Source: Rhizobium johnstonii 3841
GTDB taxonomy: Bacteria; Pseudomonadota; Alphaproteobacteria; Rhizobiales; Rhizobiaceae
Assembly (NCBI RefSeq): GCF_000009265.1
Contig: NC_008380.1
Location: forward strand, 625,501-689,500
DNA: 64,000 nt
Direction: 5' to 3'
Shown here: in pieces, positions 62,574 to 64,000 of the stretch
How the letters are laid out: the number at the start of each line of letters is the position of its first letter
Position numbering within the stretch: the first letter of the stretch is position 1
The notes under the pieces: model-generated
What the model was told of the DNA's origin: nothing
Database searches by the model: none
The model's input: only the letters and a program-made list of their open reading frames with translations
Made by a program: the position numbers and the translations under genes

Positions 62574-64000
62574 TTATTTGCGATAGCCGAGCGAGGTGAG
62601 CTCTTCTTCGGCCTTGGCCGCCATCTGGTCGAGGCCTTCATCGGGACCGATCTTGCCGGTCAGGATGTCGTAGAAGATAGGCGCGGTCGCTTCACGCACC
62701 TGCGCATGGAAGGGGTAGGGGGGAGCGCCGGCGAAGAGCTTGCCGTCGTCCTTCAGCATCGTGTAGAAGCCGCCGAGCTTGACGTCCATCTCCTTCACCT
62801 TCGGATCGTCGAACGTCGCCGTATTGGTGATGCGCGGTGCGGCGATGGCCCAATCGGGCTGCACTTCGTTCTGACCGATGAATTCGAGGAACAGCAGTGA
62901 CGCTTCCTTGTTCTTGGACGTAACCGGCACGCCGAAGGCGCCGCCATCGTAGTAGCCGATATAGCCCTTTCCAGCTTTCGCGTCGTCCAGCACGCCCGGC
63001 TCGAGCGGCGGCAGAGCGAAACCGACCTGGCCGACCACTTTCGACTGCGCCGGATCGCTCGCGATCCACGCGGCGTTCTCACCATAGATCAGTCCCTGGG
63101 CGACGCGGCCCGCGGCGAAGGTCGTCGCGGTTTCCGTCCAGGTTGACTGCGTCGATTCCGGAGGAGCGATGTCGCGCAGGTGCAGCCAGTACTTCAACGC
63201 GGCCTTTGCCTTGTCGCCGTTCATCGCGCCGCCATGTTCGATCGTCGCCGCATAGTTGTTCTTGGCGTCGATGCCCCAATTGTAGACGCCGAAGGTCGGC
63301 GCGATGGACTCGAAGAATTCATACCAGGACGCCGGATGGCCTGTATGTGCCTGAGCGGTGGTGCCCCAGAGCTCCATGCCGTTGTCCTTGCCGTACTTCG
63401 TGAAGAAGTCGGCGATCTCGGTGTATTCCGCGTGTGTGGTCGCCGGCTTCAGGTCCTTGCCGGTTTCCTTCTTGAAGGCTTCCTTGATCTTCGGATCGTC
63501 GAAGAGGTCCTTGCGATAGAGATACGCCTTCAGGAAGGCTTCCATCGGAACGCCGAAGAGATCGCCGCTCGAGTCCTTGAAGTAGTCGGCGAAGCTGGTG
63601 AAGTTCGCATCGTCGTAGGTCGGCGCCTTCAGATCCGGCTGGTCTTTCAGCGTCTTCGTGATGTCGACGAGGAAATCCCTGGCGAGATAGGAGTAGATGA
63701 TGTCCTGCTCGATGTAGACCATGTCATAGATGCCGGTCTTGGCTTCCATGTCCTTGATGGCCTTGTCGTACATTTGATCCCAGGACGTCGTCTCGATGTC
63801 GACCTTGATGCCGGTCTTCTTTTCGAATTCCGGAGCGAGCACGTTCCTGATGTAGTTCGATGGCGGGGTGCTTTCGGTGACGCCGTGCAGTGTCACGCCC
63901 TTGAATTTGGCGCCGGCGTCGGACCAGAAATCAGCCCAGGCCGGCGACGCGGTCGTGGCGAGGCTGAGCGTCAGCGCAAGCGCGCTAGCCTTCAAAGCAT
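62574..64000 (-). CDS. ABC transporter substrate-binding protein, polyol/carbohydrate (5' end at window edge)
   Basis: At least 473 residues. Signal peptide [19 protein letters not shown]; mature protein is a CUT1-type binding protein ([75 protein letters not shown]). The frame is open to the last bases (a TTG at 63995 would be the only in-window start and no RBS is visible), so the true start probably lies beyond the edge. It should bind the ligand of the permeases downstream, likely a polyol given the DUF2160 and xylulose-reductase-like genes. Confidence 0.92.
   Translation of the reverse strand, partial: ALKASALALTLSLATTASPAWADFWSDAGAKFKGVTLHGVTESTPPSNYIRNVLAPEFEKKTGIKVDIETTSWDQMYDKAIKDMEAKTGIYDMVYIEQDIIYSYLARDFLVDITKTLKDQPDLKAPTYDDANFTSFADYFKDSSGDLFGVPMEAFLKAYLYRKDLFDDPKIKEAFKKETGKDLKPATTHAEYTEIADFFTKYGKDNGMELWGTTAQAHTGHPASWYEFFESIAPTFGVYNWGIDAKNNYAATIEHGGAMNGDKAKAALKYWLHLRDIAPPESTQSTWTETATTFAAGRVAQGLIYGENAAWIASDPAQSKVVGQVGFALPPLEPGVLDDAKAGKGYIGYYDGGAFGVPVTSKNKEASLLFLEFIGQNEVQPDWAIAAPRITNTATFDDPKVKEMDVKLGGFYTMLKDDGKLFAGAPPYPFHAQVREATAPIFYDILTGKIGPDEGLDQMAAKAEEELTSLGYRK

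Overview
The window looks like chromosome of an alphaproteobacterium of the genus Rhizobium (R. etli / R. leguminosarum type). The evidence is the GC-rich coding sequence, rhizobial families (PodJ-type polar factor, DUF982, UPF0262, DUF2948), the core order murA-DUF2948-hisD-UPF0262-phosphatase-infA-maf-yacG-tRNA-Phe, and many short intergenic palindromic elements of the kind scattered through Rhizobium genomes. Identifications come from reading the translated sequence; no database search was possible.

Layout. 0-2.7 kb: end of a ligase-associated DNA-repair operon (Lhr-like helicase, PdeM nuclease). 2.8-6 kb: lytic transglycosylase lipoprotein, DHFR-like reductase, and a TauE/SafE permease with its TIGR02186 partner. 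6.3-10.1 kb: podJ. 10.4-17.7 kb: VOC protein, an atypical SDR, then a fatty-acid beta-oxidation operon (acyl-CoA dehydrogenase, thiolase, cupin, FadB-type protein) behind a 22-bp palindrome. 18-21.8 kb: cold-shock gene and two regulator/target pairs (MarR with GFA, TetR with MFS), each with recognisable operators. 21.9-25.4 kb: a symporter-histidine kinase-receiver fusion. 25.7-36 kb: mscL, aminotransferase, galE, GGDEF-EAL protein, 3-hydroxyisobutyryl-CoA hydrolase type protein, UvrD-type helicase and small envelope proteins. 36.4-42.7 kb: tRNA-Thr, the murA-hisD-infA-maf-yacG core block and tRNA-Phe.

From tRNA-Phe to about 58.4 kb the content changes to accessory genes: a toxin-antitoxin pair, an IS3-family remnant, a type I secretion operon (ABC exporter and membrane-fusion protein) headed by a small glycine-rich protein, a divergent larger glycine-rich protein built of four repeated modules, an AT-rich gap, a LuxR-type regulator with a degenerate receiver, and an AraC-controlled sugar ABC operon ending in an arabinose-isomerase-like enzyme. 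A 47-bp direct repeat brackets the AraC-sugar segment. 58.7-64 kb holds a second, probably polyol, ABC operon (binding protein, two permeases, DUF2160-like membrane protein, ATPase) ending in an L-xylulose-reductase-like SDR.

Most interesting: the type I secretion locus. Its two glycine-rich, RTX-reminiscent but non-canonical proteins are plausible export substrates, and its ABC ATPase has lost the usual signature motif and the catalytic glutamate. No CRISPR array, rRNA, nodulation gene or phage gene was seen.
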